Below, piece by piece: positions 33,192 to 42,491 of a stretch of DNA of 64,000 nucleotides. A program made the translations under genes and the position numbers. The DNA is from Micromonospora rosaria (lineage in GTDB: Bacteria; Actinomycetota; Actinomycetes; Mycobacteriales; Micromonosporaceae), in the NCBI RefSeq assembly GCF_001567585.1, contig NZ_LRQV01000004.1, forward strand, positions 1-64,000. Reading direction: 5' to 3'. How positions within the stretch are numbered: the stretch's first letter is position 1; each line of letters starts with the position of its first letter. The notes below the pieces were generated by a model. That model was given only the letters and a program-made list of their open reading frames with translations, ran no database searches and was not told where the DNA came from.

Positions 33192-34726
33192 CCGGGAGCC
33201 TCGTCCAGAGCATCGACCACGTGGCGCTGCTGCCGGCGTACCTGGCCGCCGGGACGGCCGTGCTGGTGCTGCTGGCCGACGTGCTGGTGGGCCGGGGTCG
33301 GGTGACACTGGTGGTGGCCGCCCTCGGTGCCGCCGGCACGGCGGTCGGCGCGGCCGTGGTCGGCGCGGGCCCGACCCGGCGGACCTTCTGCGTCGGCACC
33401 GACTGCTCGTACGTCCTCGGCGACCGGGCCGCCCTGGTGGCCGTGGTGTTCGCCCTGCTCGCCCTCGGTGTGCTGGGGCTCTCCGGCCCGCTGCTGCGCG
33501 CCGGTGCCGCCCCGGTGGGGGAGTACGCCTTCCTGCTGGCCTGCTCGATGACCGGCGGGGTGGTGCTCGGCGCGGCCGGCGACCTGATCACGCTGATCGT
33601 GGCGCTGGAGACGCTGACCCTGCCGATCTACGTGCTGGTCGGCCTGCGCCGGGGCAGCCTGGCCAGCGCCGAGGCGGCGGTCACCTTCTTCGTGGTGAGC
33701 GTGGTCGCCACCACGCTGACCCTGCTCGGCGCCGCCCTGCTCTACGCGGTCACCGGCGGGCTGCACCTGGACCGGCTCGGCGCGCTCTTCGCCGAGCGAC
33801 CCGACCTGCTCGACCTGCCGCTGGCGAGCGCCGCCGTGACCCTGGTGGTGCTCGGGCTGGCCTTCAAGGTCGCGGCGGTACCGTTCCACGCCTGGGCGCC
33901 GGCCACCTACGACGGCGCGTCGGTGCCGGTGGCCGCGTACCTCTCCACGGCGTCGAAGTTCGGTGGCGTGGTGGCCCTGCTCGCCGTGGTCCAGCACGCG
34001 CTGCCGGCCACCGTGACCGGGCCGGTGCTCGCCCTGCTCGCGGTGCTGACGATGACCGTGGGGAACCTGGTGGCGCTGCGACAGCGCCGTACCGTCCGGC
34101 TGCTGGCCTGGTCCTCGGTGGCCCAGGCGGGGTACATCCTGGCCCCGCTGGGCGCGCTGGCGCTGGCCGCCGGTCGCGCCGAGGAGGCCCGCACGGCGGC
34201 GTACGCGGCGGCGGTGGCGTACGCGGTCTTCTTCGTGGTGCTGGAGTTGGGCGCGTTCGCGGCGGTGGTGGCCCTGCGCCCGGCCGGCGCGGACGGTGGC
34301 ACGATCGCGGACCTGCGCGGCGCGGCCCGGCGACGGCCCTGGGTGGCGGCGGCGTTCGGGCTGGCGCTGGTCGGGCTGGCCGGACTGCCCCCGGGGCTGG
34401 CCGGGCTCTTCGCGAAGGTGACCGTGGTCCGGTCGCTGCTGGCCGGCGAGGCGGGCTGGCTCGCCCTGGTGGTGGCGCTGAACGCGGTCGTCGGGCTCGC
34501 CTACTACCTGCGGGTGGTCGCCACCCTGTACGCCCCCGACCCGGCCCCGGCCACCGCCGCCGCGCCGGCGGGTGCTCCCGGGCAGGTGGGCGCTGCCGTC
34601 GCCGGGGGACCGGTCGTCGGGGCGGGGGCACGGACGGTGCTGGTGGTGCTGGCCGTGGCGACGGTGGTGGCGGTGGTGGTCGGTCTCGCCCCGCAACTGG
34701 TGCTGGATCTGGCCGCTCCCAGGTAA
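33188..34726 (+). CDS. nuoN: NADH-quinone oxidoreductase subunit N (accessory copy)
   Basis: 512 residues, third antiporter-like subunit with about 14 helices. Signatures are ALETLTLPIYVLVGLRRGSL near residue 139, KVAAVPFHAWAPATYDGASV near 229, and RQRRTVRLLAWSSVAQAGYI near 298. ATG 33188 is the start; longer upstream reading frames overlap nuoM and are not used. It ends the accessory nuo run; htpX follows 90 bases later with its own leader, an order also recalled from streptomycetes. Confidence 0.95.
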   Translation: MTGSLVQSIDHVALLPAYLAAGTAVLVLLADVLVGRGRVTLVVAALGAAGTAVGAAVVGAGPTRRTFCVGTDCSYVLGDRAALVAVVFALLALGVLGLSGPLLRAGAAPVGEYAFLLACSMTGGVVLGAAGDLITLIVALETLTLPIYVLVGLRRGSLASAEAAVTFFVVSVVATTLTLLGAALLYAVTGGLHLDRLGALFAERPDLLDLPLASAAVTLVVLGLAFKVAAVPFHAWAPATYDGASVPVAAYLSTASKFGGVVALLAVVQHALPATVTGPVLALLAVLTMTVGNLVALRQRRTVRLLAWSSVAQAGYILAPLGALALAAGRAEEARTAAYAAAVAYAVFFVVLELGAFAAVVALRPAGADGGTIADLRGAARRRPWVAAAFGLALVGLAGLPPGLAGLFAKVTVVRSLLAGEAGWLALVVALNAVVGLAYYLRVVATLYAPDPAPATAAAPAGAPGQVGAAVAGGPVVGAGARTVLVVLAVATVVAVVVGLAPQLVLDLAAPR

Positions 34727-34757
34727 CTCTCAGTCATTAGACGGACTGTGGTGGGGT

Positions 34758-34776
34758 ACCGGTTTGTTGAACCGGT
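34758..34776. promoter_or_regulatory. inverted repeat upstream of htpX
   Basis: ACCGGTT (34758-34764), five bases, AACCGGT (34770-34776): a perfect 7-bp inverted repeat between nuoN and htpX, 40 bases before the htpX start. It may be an operator or a weak hairpin. Confidence 0.45.
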
Positions 34777-34816
34777 CAGCGGATCGGCGTCCGGTCCGTG
34801 CACCGAAGGAGACAAC

Positions 34817-35692
34817 GTGCACCACAACCGTCTGAAGACCGCCGCGCTGCTCGGGCTGCTCACGTCGCTGATCCTGGCGGTGGGCTACTGGTTCGGCGGC
34901 AGTGGCGGACTGGTCATCGCCGTCGTCGTGTCCCTGCTGATGAACGGCGTCAGCTACTTCTTCTCCGACAAGATCGCACTACGCTCGATGGGGGCGCAAC
35001 CGGTCAGCGAGGCACAGTTCCCCGAGCTGTACCGGATGGTGCGGGAACTGGCCACCCAGGCCGACCAGCCGATGCCCCGGCTCTACGTGAGCCCCACCGC
35101 CCAGCCCAACGCGTTCGCCACCGGGCGGAACCCGCAGCACGCGGCGGTCTGCGTCACGCAGGGGATCACCCAGATCCTCGACTACCGTGAGTTGCGGGGC
35201 GTGATCGGGCACGAGCTGTCCCACGTCTACAACCGGGACATCCTGATCTCCAGCGTGGCCGCCGGCCTGGCCGGCATCATCACCATGCTGGCGAACCTGG
35301 CCCTGTTCATCCCGCTCGGCGGCCGGGACGAGAACGGTCCCAACCCGCTGGTGCTGCTGCTGACGATCATCCTGGGCCCGATCGCGGCCACGGTGATCCA
35401 GTTGGCGATCAGCCGGAGCCGGGAGTTCCAGGCGGACGCCTCCGGGGCCGAGCTGACCGGGGACCCGCTGGCCCTGGCCAGCGCCCTGCGCAAGATCCAC
35501 CGGGGTACCCAGGCCCGGCCCCTGCCCGCCGAGGGACAGCTCACCAGCACCGCCCACCTGATGATCGACAACCCGTTCAAGAAGGGTGGCGGGGTGGCGG
35601 CCCTGTTCGCCACCCACCCGGCGATGGAGGAGCGGGTCCGCCGGCTGGAGCAGTTGGCCGCCAACAGCGGCCCGGTCCGCTTCCAGCGCTGA
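34817..35692 (+). CDS. htpX: membrane zinc metalloprotease HtpX
   Basis: 291 residues. Two N-terminal membrane helices ([19 protein letters not shown] and [19 protein letters not shown]) are followed by the M48 protease domain. The zinc site is [14 protein letters not shown] near residue 135 with the third ligand Glu in [12 protein letters not shown] near 208; further membrane segments lie between them. HtpX degrades misfolded membrane proteins in the envelope stress response. GTG 34817 has GAAGGAG seven to thirteen bases upstream. Confidence 0.95.
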   Translation: MHHNRLKTAALLGLLTSLILAVGYWFGGSGGLVIAVVVSLLMNGVSYFFSDKIALRSMGAQPVSEAQFPELYRMVRELATQADQPMPRLYVSPTAQPNAFATGRNPQHAAVCVTQGITQILDYRELRGVIGHELSHVYNRDILISSVAAGLAGIITMLANLALFIPLGGRDENGPNPLVLLLTIILGPIAATVIQLAISRSREFQADASGAELTGDPLALASALRKIHRGTQARPLPAEGQLTSTAHLMIDNPFKKGGGVAALFATHPAMEERVRRLEQLAANSGPVRFQR

Positions 35693-35720
35693 CCCTCGAC
35701 CCGTCCCGGTAACCCCACCC

Positions 35721-35766
35721 GCCACCCGCGTCCGGTCTCCACCGGGCGCGGGTGGCTCGGGTGTGA
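35721..35766 (+). terminator. terminator after htpX
   Basis: gccacccgcg (35721-35730) pairs perfectly with cgcgggtggc (35757-35766), with an inner ccgg/ccgg pairing in the loop. Confidence 0.65.
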
Positions 35767-35846
35767 GGCAGAAAACCGTTTCCCCGCCGGAAGGTCGGCG
35801 TTAGGGTCGTACGGTCTTGCGCTCATTACACACAAGGGGGGCCGTC

Positions 35847-37121
35847 GTGGCCGCAGTCGGTCGCTACCTGGGCGTGTGGCGGATCCCCGGGGCACCCGTA
35901 CTGCTGATCACCGGCATCATCGGCCGGCTCGGCATCGGCATGACGCCGCTGGCCCTGCTGCTCGTCGTGGAACAGGTCACCGGGCGGTACTCCCTCGCCG
36001 CCGTCGCCGGTGGGATCTACGCGCTCTCCGGTGCCGCGCTCAGCCCGGTCGCTGGCCGGGTCGCCGACCGGCTCGGCCCCACCCCGGTCCTGCTGGTCAC
36101 CGCCGTCGCCCACCCGCTGGCCCTGGTCGCCCTGCTGCTGACCAGCCGCTCCGGGTCGGGCGCGCTGACCTCGATCTACCTGGCCTCGGCGGTGGCCGGG
36201 GCCACGTACCCGCCGCTCACCGCCGCCATCCGGGGCGCCTGGAACGACCTGACCGCCCCGACCACCGGCCGGTACCACCTGCGCAACACCGCCCTGGCCG
36301 CCGAGACCACCCTCTTCGAGGTGGTCTTCGTGCTCGGGCCGCTGCTCGTGGCGGCCTTCGTGCTCCTCGCCGACGCCTCCGCCGCACTGCTCGGCGCGGC
36401 CGTGGTCACCCTGGTCGGCACGAGCGTGGTGGCGCTCGGCCGGGTGATGCGCGGCTGGCGTCCGCACCCGCGCGAGCACCAGGCCCGAGGGCTCGGCCCG
36501 CTCGGCGTCCCGGGCTTCCCGGCGCTGCTGGTCTGCGTGGCCAGCCTCGGAGTCGCGTTCGGCGCGGCCGGGGTGACCGTCCCGGCGTACGCCACCGGGC
36601 ACGCCGGGGGCGGGGACGCCGAAGGGCTGGCCGGGGTGCTGCTCGCCGTCTGGGGCGTGGGCAGCGCCGCCGGGGGCTTCTGGTTCGGCACCCGGGCGCC
36701 CGCCCGGAACATGACCCGCCAGTTCGCCTGGCTGCTCGCCGGGGTGGCCGGCTCCTTCGCCGTCTTCGCGGTGATGCCGGGCCCGGTCGCGCTGGGCGTG
36801 GCCCTGATCGTCGGGGGCGCGCTGATCGCCCCCGCGCTGACCCTGGAGAACACCCTGGTCGGCCGGATCACCCCGAACGGCATGCTCAACGAGGCGTACA
36901 CCTGGGTGGTGACCATGTCGGTGGGGGCCAGCGCGGCCGGCGGCGCGATCGCCGGGATGATCGTCGACCACGCCGGCGGCGTGCCCGGCGCGTTCCTCTT
37001 CGCCGGGTCGGCGGTCGCCGTCGGGGCCCTGGTCGCCGCGCTGCCCGCCGGCCCCGTCGCCCGCGCCGAGTCCCGTTCCGCGGTACGCCCCGACGACGTC
37101 CTCGCCCCCGAGCCGGCCTGA
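35847..37121 (+). CDS. MFS transporter
   Basis: 424 residues, about twelve hydrophobic helices arranged as two halves. The cytoplasmic loop [20 protein letters not shown] near residue 71 corresponds to MFS motif A. The sequence resembles the drug-efflux-like MFS proteins of actinobacteria, but no substrate can be assigned. GTG 35847 is preferred over TTG 35817 because AAGGGGGG lies five to twelve bases upstream. Confidence 0.87.
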   Translation: MAAVGRYLGVWRIPGAPVLLITGIIGRLGIGMTPLALLLVVEQVTGRYSLAAVAGGIYALSGAALSPVAGRVADRLGPTPVLLVTAVAHPLALVALLLTSRSGSGALTSIYLASAVAGATYPPLTAAIRGAWNDLTAPTTGRYHLRNTALAAETTLFEVVFVLGPLLVAAFVLLADASAALLGAAVVTLVGTSVVALGRVMRGWRPHPREHQARGLGPLGVPGFPALLVCVASLGVAFGAAGVTVPAYATGHAGGGDAEGLAGVLLAVWGVGSAAGGFWFGTRAPARNMTRQFAWLLAGVAGSFAVFAVMPGPVALGVALIVGGALIAPALTLENTLVGRITPNGMLNEAYTWVVTMSVGASAAGGAIAGMIVDHAGGVPGAFLFAGSAVAVGALVAALPAGPVARAESRSAVRPDDVLAPEPA

Positions 37122-37190
37122 CCCGGGGCGGTCCGGCCGTCGTCCGGGGCTGCGGGCGGGGCGGATCCGTCGCCGTTACGCTCTCCGGAC

Positions 37191-37772
37191 GTGGGCAGCA
37201 GCTACCAGACCATTCTCGCCGCCGGTGACCTCACCGACGTCCGCGCCGCGGTCACCGAGTCCGGTCAGCGGGCCGTGGTCGTCCCGGTCGGGGAGCGCCG
37301 CTGGGCGGTGGTACCGGCCCCGGCGGACGGCGGCTACGCGGAAACCGAGGAACTGGCCCGGCTGCTCAGCCGGCCGGCCGGTGCCGTGGCCGCCGCGTTC
37401 GACGTCTTCGACTCCGACGTGGTCGTGGCCCGACTGTTCCGGGACGGTCGTGGCTACCACGACTACCTCTCCGAACAGAGTCACCACGAGGAAGCCTGGG
37501 ACGACGACGACAACGAGATCCTCTTCGACATGCTCGGCCGGCCGTACCCGCCGGGCGCCACCCTGCCCACCGGCCCCTACGGCGCCGACCCGGCCGCGTT
37601 CGTACCGCTGGGCGTCGCCCCGGTCGACGAGGTGACGCTGGAGGCGGCGCTCGCCGGCCCCGAACCGCTGGCCGAGGTGCAGCACCACCGGATCCTGCGG
37701 GCGCTGAACCTGCGGCCCGGACCGCTCGCCACGACCTACGACGAGGCGGTCGCCGCCGGTCTCGGCGTCTGA
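37191..37772 (+). CDS. hypothetical acidic protein
   Basis: 193 residues, soluble, with an Asp-rich stretch (EEAWDDDDNEILFDMLGRPY near residue 99) and no membrane segment or catalytic motif that I recognise. TACGCT (37177-37182) lies eight bases before GTG 37191, so it is probably a leaderless single-gene unit. It ends before a strong hairpin shared with the convergent yajQ-family gene. A role in immunity or stress is possible but unsupported. Confidence 0.7.
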   Translation: MGSSYQTILAAGDLTDVRAAVTESGQRAVVVPVGERRWAVVPAPADGGYAETEELARLLSRPAGAVAAAFDVFDSDVVVARLFRDGRGYHDYLSEQSHHEEAWDDDDNEILFDMLGRPYPPGATLPTGPYGADPAAFVPLGVAPVDEVTLEAALAGPEPLAEVQHHRILRALNLRPGPLATTYDEAVAAGLGV

Positions 37773-37832
37773 TCCTCTTCGTCTGGTCCTGCCCGCTTCT
37801 GGTCCTGCCGGCGTCTGGCTCCGGACGTGGGC

Positions 37833-37867
37833 GAGCCCCACCGGGTGCCGGTGACCCGGTGGGGCTC
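37833..37867. terminator. bidirectional terminator
   Basis: A perfect 14-bp stem (37833-37846 with 37854-37867), loop gccggtg, between two convergent genes. Confidence 0.8.
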
Positions 37868-37894
37868 AGCCGTGTGTCGGCGTCGCGGCGGGTG

Positions 37895-38389
37895 TCAGCG
37901 GTAGTTGGTGAACTGGAGGGCGATCCCGAAGTCCTCGGCCTTGAGCAGCGAGATGACGGCCTGGAGGTCGTCCTTCTTCTTGCCGGTCACCCGGAGCTGG
38001 TCGCCCTGGATCTGTGCCTGGACGCCCTTCGGCCCCTCGTCCCGGATCTTCTTGCTGATCGCCTTGGCCTTCTCCGACTCGATGCCCTGGACGACCTTGC
38101 AGTCGATCTTGAAGATCTTGCCGGACGGCCGGGGGTCCTCGGCGTCCAGCGACTTCAGCGAGATGTTCCGCTTGACCAGCTTCTCCTTGAACACGTCCAG
38201 GGCGGCCCGGACCCGCTCCTCGGTCTCCGCCTGGAGGCCGATCGTCTCCTCACCCGACCAGGTGATCTCGGCGCCTGTGCCCCGGAAGTCGAACCGCGTC
38301 GAGAGCTCCCGCTCCGCCTGACGGAGGGCGTTGTCGACCTCCTGCCGGTCGACCTTGCTCACGATGTCGAACGACGGGTTCGCTGCCAT
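37895..38389 (-). CDS. YajQ-family nucleotide-binding protein
   Basis: 164 residues, full family length. Two ferredoxin-like domains: [20 protein letters not shown] at the start, [15 protein letters not shown] near residue 30, and [20 protein letters not shown] near 120, all typical. YajQ proteins bind nucleotides, and homologues in Xanthomonas and Pseudomonas bind cyclic di-GMP. A GGDEF-EAL enzyme lies 4 kb away, but no direct link is shown. ATG 38389 is chosen over ATG 38395 because AGGAG is spaced correctly for it. Confidence 0.95.
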   Translation of the reverse strand: MAANPSFDIVSKVDRQEVDNALRQAERELSTRFDFRGTGAEITWSGEETIGLQAETEERVRAALDVFKEKLVKRNISLKSLDAEDPRPSGKIFKIDCKVVQGIESEKAKAISKKIRDEGPKGVQAQIQGDQLRVTGKKKDDLQAVISLLKAEDFGIALQFTNYR

Positions 38390-38538
38390 GCTCATGCTCC
38401 TGCTGTCTGGCGGTCTCGGTACGGACGGTCGCCCGCCGGCCGGCGGGCGGAACCCCCTGACCGTACCCGGTTGCGGTGGGCCCGGAGGGAACCGCTATCC
38501 TTGCATCCGCCGCCGCGCACCGCGCGACGGTACGCCCT

Positions 38539-38622
38539 GGCGGGTTGCCCGAGCGGCCAATGGGAGCGGACTGTAAATCCGTCGCGAAAGCTTCAGAGGT
38601 TCGAATCCTCTACCCGCCACCA
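38539..38622 (+). tRNA. tRNA-Tyr (GTA)
   Basis: Acceptor ggcgggt (38539-38545) pairs with acccgcc (38612-38618). Anticodon GTA at 38573-38575. It has a long variable arm as expected for bacterial tRNA-Tyr, a T-loop ttcgaat, and an encoded CCA (38620-38622). A -10-like TATCCT lies upstream near 38496. Confidence 0.97.
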
Positions 38623-38633
38623 GGTGCGAACAC

Positions 38634-38667
38634 GGCCCCTGACCAGCAGAGATGCTGATCAGGGGCC
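38634..38667 (+). terminator. terminator after tRNA-Tyr
   Basis: 15-base arms (38634-38648 and 38653-38667), one mismatch, loop gaga, then gttgtcgttg. Confidence 0.85.
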
Positions 38668-38733
38668 GTTGTCGTTGATCTAGCCGGGTCCGGTTGAGTC
38701 CAGTCGATCACGACTGGCGGTGGGCAGGTCGAT
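38664..38733 (+). repeat. direct repeat, left copy, beside tRNA-Tyr
   Basis: The segment from ggccgttg to gtgggcaggt is repeated at 40460-40531. The best-matched 42 bases (38688-38730) are about 80% identical, including gtccgg, tgagt, atcacg and gtgggcaggt. It starts immediately at the end of the tRNA terminator. Confidence 0.6.
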
Positions 38734-39057
38734 CTTGCCGGCTGGGCGGCCCGGTGACGGCTTTCGGGCCGGTGTTGGTAGGGCTGGCTGGGGTCGTGCG
38801 GGCCGGGCGGGCTGTGGGCGGCTGAGGAGCTGCGTCCGGTGCGACTCGGCTGCGGTAGGTAGGCCAGTGGCAAGCCAGTCCCGGTCCTGGACTAGTGCGG
38901 CAGCCGGAAGCCCTCGATCCGGGATCAGGTCGACCCGGTCGGCTTCCGTACCGCCTGGTGGTCGTCGAGGCTTCTGGTTAGCCGTACGGGCGGCGGCGGC
39001 CGGTGCTCACCGCCGGCCGGCTTCCCGCCCGCACCGCAACCAGGCATTCCTCCAGGT

Positions 39058-39492
39058 GGCCTCAAGGACTGGGGAAGATCCGAGACGCGTACCGTTCCGA
39101 TCCCGCCCCGGCTCGTCGAGTTGCTCTGCGCGCACGTCGACAACCACGGCATCGGTCCGGATGGCCGGTTTTCCCGGGGCCTGCACGGCGATCCGCTCTC
39201 CGAATCGGTGTACGACCGCCGGTGGAAGCTCGCCTGCGAGAAGGTGCCGACCGAATCGCCGATTGCCTCCCGCTCGTCCGTCGCCCGTACGATCTTTGGC
39301 ACGCGGCGGGCTCCCCCTGGCTGAACCGCCGGTGTCCTGCCGACCGAGGTCGCCCGCCGTCTGGGCCACGGCGTCGCCGTCCTTTTCCGCGTCTACGCCA
39401 ACCACTTTGACGGGGGAGACGACGCCATGAACGACAAGATCAGTGACGCGCTCGGATCCTGGCAACGTCAGAGGCTGCGCAAGGCTTCTTGA
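39058..39492 (+). pseudogene. broken tyrosine recombinase (integrase), C-terminal part
   Basis: The translation recovers an actinobacterial integrase-like protein only if the frame is changed twice. Frame 1 gives ETRTVPIPPRLVELLCAHVD and GDPLSESVYDRRWKLACEK. At about 39275-39317 the sequence continues in another frame as RRPYDLWHAAGSPWLN. It then returns to frame 1 as VARRLGHGVAVLFRVYANHF to the stop at 39492. The catalytic Tyr (RVYA) remains. The Arg of the box II DLRH motif is Trp (DLWH), and the N-terminal domain is absent or unrecognisable. It lies 440 bases from tRNA-Tyr, as expected for a decayed tRNA-integrated element. Confidence 0.8.
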
Positions 39493-39613
39493 CCGCCTGC
39501 GAGACACTCGTAACCATGTGGCTGCGTGTAGTAGTTGGATTGGCGTCAGTCTGTGCAGGTCAAGCGGGCGGTGTGCGTTGATCGTAGGGGCCGCCACGCG
39601 GAAAGGGGTGCCG

Positions 39614-40411
39614 TTGACGCCTCGTCCCCCGGGTCTGCTGAGTCCTCGTCGACGTTCGACACGCGATCGTGCTGTATGGGTAGCCCTCGCTTTTCTGTGC
39701 ATGGCGCTCACCGGCTGTGATCCAGAGACCTCCGGCAAGGTCCGTTACAAGCCTGCGATGCTGCCGGTGGCCTTGACGGTCGGGCCAGATGGTGTGGCGG
39801 TCGAGGGTGATACAGGTGTCGTCACCCCTATCGGTGAGTTTTCGATCGGCGCCCAGTACTCCCTGCCGTCGCGGAGTAAGGATGAAATATATGTCCTGCT
39901 TCGTGACCAAAAGAAGGGAAAGTCCGGTTTCGACAAGGTTTTCAGGGTTCGCGCGGTCGGCGATCAGCTTACGGTGGTCGTCAACGGAAGCAGCACGATT
40001 CAGGTGAAAGACGGGCAGGTCCTGATCGACGTCACCGACGGTGCGGTCAAAAAAGTTCAGTTCAAGCGGGTAGGTCAAGCGGCGGTCAAGGAGGGTGGTG
40101 ACTCGTACTGGTCCAAGGTGGGCGCAAAATGGGACAAGGGCTGGGACTCCTCCCTGTATAAGCCCTTCGTGTTTACGCGCTGGGCCTACGACGACTCGAC
40201 CATTGGCAAGTGGTGCGGACTGGGCTTCGTCTGGTTCCTGGTGCGCTTGGCGCTTACGATCGTGCTGCTGTTCGTCGACCTGGCGCTGACATCGATCTTC
40301 CTGGTCGCTCAGGTCGCCTACCTGTTCTGGGCCGGCACCGGTCGGAACATCGTCTGGGGAGTCGCCACCCTGGCGGTGATCATCTCGGGGTGCCGCTTGA
40401 TGTTCTACTAA
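39614..40411 (+). CDS. hypothetical lipoprotein with C-terminal membrane helices
   Basis: 265 residues. A basic start is followed by a hydrophobic stretch and a lipobox (FLCMALTGCDPE, Cys near residue 36). The middle part is a predicted extracellular beta-rich domain. Two or three hydrophobic helices close the protein (WFLVRLALTIVLLFVDLAL and onward). TTG 39614 is preferred over GTG 39608 because GGAAAGG is seven bases upstream of it. Base composition is clearly lower in GC than in neighbouring core genes, and it sits between the integrase relic and the second direct repeat, so it is probably cargo of the decayed element. No known family recognised. Confidence 0.6.
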   Translation: MTPRPPGLLSPRRRSTRDRAVWVALAFLCMALTGCDPETSGKVRYKPAMLPVALTVGPDGVAVEGDTGVVTPIGEFSIGAQYSLPSRSKDEIYVLLRDQKKGKSGFDKVFRVRAVGDQLTVVVNGSSTIQVKDGQVLIDVTDGAVKKVQFKRVGQAAVKEGGDSYWSKVGAKWDKGWDSSLYKPFVFTRWAYDDSTIGKWCGLGFVWFLVRLALTIVLLFVDLALTSIFLVAQVAYLFWAGTGRNIVWGVATLAVIISGCRLMFY

Positions 40412-40459
40412 CCCGCACACCTCGGACGTGGGCAGATGGTGGGACGTGCGGTGACTGGT

Positions 40460-40531
40460 GGCCGTTGCCATCGAGCCGGCCGCGTCCGGCTGAGTTCAGC
40501 CAATCACGTACTGGTCGTGGGCAGGTTTGCA
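40460..40531 (+). repeat. direct repeat, right copy
   Basis: Counterpart of 38664-38733, same orientation, about 1.8 kb away. Together they bracket the integrase relic and the lipoprotein gene. Confidence 0.6.
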
Positions 40532-40555
40532 CGGCAGGCTCTCCACATCAGTCTG

Positions 40556-41269
40556 TCACCCCTCGGATAAGGGCCGTGGTTCAGTCTTTTCGATTGTCGG
40601 AGGGTCACCGGTCAGCCGCCGTGCCTCGGCGATGACGTCGTCGTCGACATCCTCGGCCATCGTGCTGGGGTATCGATTCCCGTCGTAGACCGCATCAACG
40701 TAGTGATAGGCGTTGTCGAGGGCGATCAGGTCGGCCGCCAGGGGAGTGCCATCCCAGGTGGTGGACCAGTACGCCCAGGAGGTGAGGTCGCGAGGCGTGA
40801 TGCTCTGTGCGAGCAGTCGACGGGCCATGATCCGGAGCGCTTCCTCTTCGCCCTCTCGGCTGCCCTCCCGGTAATAGGTCAGCGAGAGTTCCGTGAGGGC
40901 GACGTCGAGCCAACGCCGCAGGTCGTCACTCTCGCTGCCTTTCGTCGGCGAGATGCCGGCGACGATCCGGAGCGTGGGGCTGTCCACGTCTGCGGTGAGG
41001 CAGTCGCAGGCGGCCCCGATCACGTCCGCCGCCGTGCTCGGGTTGGTGCTCCACAGGGCCGCAGCGTCCTGGAGGCGAGCGAGGGCATCGTGCACCGGTA
41101 CATGGTCCGCCAGGGAGCCTTCGTTGTCGCTGACATATTCAACCGGGGCAGAGTGGCCTGGGCGCCTTTCCGGCGGCCCCGTCCACACCAATCGGGCGAC
41201 CGGCGTGCGCGACGACACCGTGGAGTCGACGAGGCTGTTCTTTCGACGTGTTCGCTGAGATCTCGGCAT
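40556..41269 (-). CDS. hypothetical protein
   Basis: About 237 residues if ATG 41269 is the start. The convincing part begins near VHDALARLQDAAALW (GTG 41095), so the protein may be only about 180 residues. It is acidic and helical, with no membrane segment: SDDLRRWLDVALTELSLTYY and LTSWAYWSTTWDGTPLAADL are the clearest blocks. Lower GC than core genes. I do not recognise the family. It is divergent from the next lipoprotein gene. Confidence 0.5.
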   Translation of the reverse strand: MPRSQRTRRKNSLVDSTVSSRTPVARLVWTGPPERRPGHSAPVEYVSDNEGSLADHVPVHDALARLQDAAALWSTNPSTAADVIGAACDCLTADVDSPTLRIVAGISPTKGSESDDLRRWLDVALTELSLTYYREGSREGEEEALRIMARRLLAQSITPRDLTSWAYWSTTWDGTPLAADLIALDNAYHYVDAVYDGNRYPSTMAEDVDDDVIAEARRLTGDPPTIEKTEPRPLSEG

Positions 41270-41303
41270 TCGGATGGTGCCTGGCATCGATACGCTCGCG
41301 GTC

Positions 41304-41795
41304 ATGAGCCGACACGGACCACGGTGGCACCGCAGCGGACCGGCGAACCCGCGTTGCCGCCGGGTCGGTCTGGTGCTGGCGGTCACCGCGCTCACCCTCG
41401 TCGGCTGCGCCGACGGGATCGACCGGGGCCGGCGGGACGCCAGGGACGCGGCGCTGGCGGATGCGCAGCGGTACGTCCGGGACGCCGAGGTCGCCGCGAT
41501 CAGCCGCGGTGACCTCGGCGACGGATCCGTCCGCTACCTGCGCGGGCGGCTGGCGGAGGCGGGCGCGCAGGTGCTCGGTTCGGGGAGTGTCCCGGGCATG
41601 GCCGAGGCGGGGCCGGTGGTCGGTTGGGTCGACGCCGCGCTCACCCGTAGCTCCACCAACACCGTGTGGGCGGAGGGGGCGACGGTGACGACCTGCGTCC
41701 GCTTCGAGGTGTCCTGGTCCGACCGTGCCGGCGCCCGGTACGTCTACCACGTCAAGGACTGTCCGGCGGACCTGTCACCGGCGGCGACCCCATAG
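41304..41795 (+). CDS. hypothetical lipoprotein
   Basis: 163 residues. A signal peptide with lipobox (VGLVLAVTALTLVGCADG, Cys near residue 35) is followed by a helical segment and a beta-rich end with two Cys (TTCVRFEVSW and YVYHVKDCPAD) that may form a disulphide. TACGCT (41291-41296), seven bases before ATG 41304, indicates a leaderless message. No recognised family. Confidence 0.65.
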   Translation: MSRHGPRWHRSGPANPRCRRVGLVLAVTALTLVGCADGIDRGRRDARDAALADAQRYVRDAEVAAISRGDLGDGSVRYLRGRLAEAGAQVLGSGSVPGMAEAGPVVGWVDAALTRSSTNTVWAEGATVTTCVRFEVSWSDRAGARYVYHVKDCPADLSPAATP

Positions 41796-42491
41796 CCCGC
41801 GACCGGTACCCGGCCCGCCCGGCGCGGCTGGTCCGGCCACCCGACCGGTCGTGACACCGTCGAGCCGGGCTGCGGCGCACTGGGCTTCGGCGGTCGGCTG
41901 GGGCCGCCTTGCTTCCCGGCCCGCGTCACCCCGCTCACCAGGGAGTGGGCTATTCGGACAAGCGCGCTGTGCGGTGGCCGAACCGGTTGCGGGGCGGCCG
42001 TACCCTTTGGGCGGTTGTGGGCCCGGGGGGTGGGCTCGGGTGGGGCCCCGGGGTCTCCGGGCTGGCCGGGTGCCGGCGGTTGCTGGCTGCGGCTTCCGGC
42101 GATCCGGACGGACGCCGAGGCGCAGTTGCGCATAATGCGCATTGCGGTCGAATGGCCGCTGTTATCAATGATGCGACAGCCGGCGGTGAAGGTACCCCAG
42201 AACAGCGTCCAATGTGGTGCAAGTGCAGCTGCAGATGCGAACGCAGGTGCAGATGCAGGGGTTCGGTGATCCGCGCGGTTCGAGGGTGAGGTCGCAATTT
42301 GCAGCTTCTGTAGCAGCCGACGGACCTGCGGTGACAGGCATCTGGGCCGGAGAGGTGGTCACGGGCGTCGAACGGATGAATTAGTCAGCCGGGGCCCTGG
42401 GGAGCGGTCCTCTCCGCTTTTACGCCTGCATGCCGTGTGGCACCATCGTGGAACCTCCGCCTTCTCTGACGGACTCGTGACAGGAGCGAAC
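41796..42491. other. intergenic region, lower GC
   Basis: About 700 bases without a supported gene. It includes a short run of gcagatgc-type repeats (42219-42260). A cccagaacagcgtc motif near 42195 recurs inside the following small gene (near 42578), a possible trace of duplication. Confidence 0.4.

Noticed and set aside
38720-39050. Possible intact N-terminal part of the integrase
   Set aside because: No frame gives recognisable integrase sequence before about 39058.
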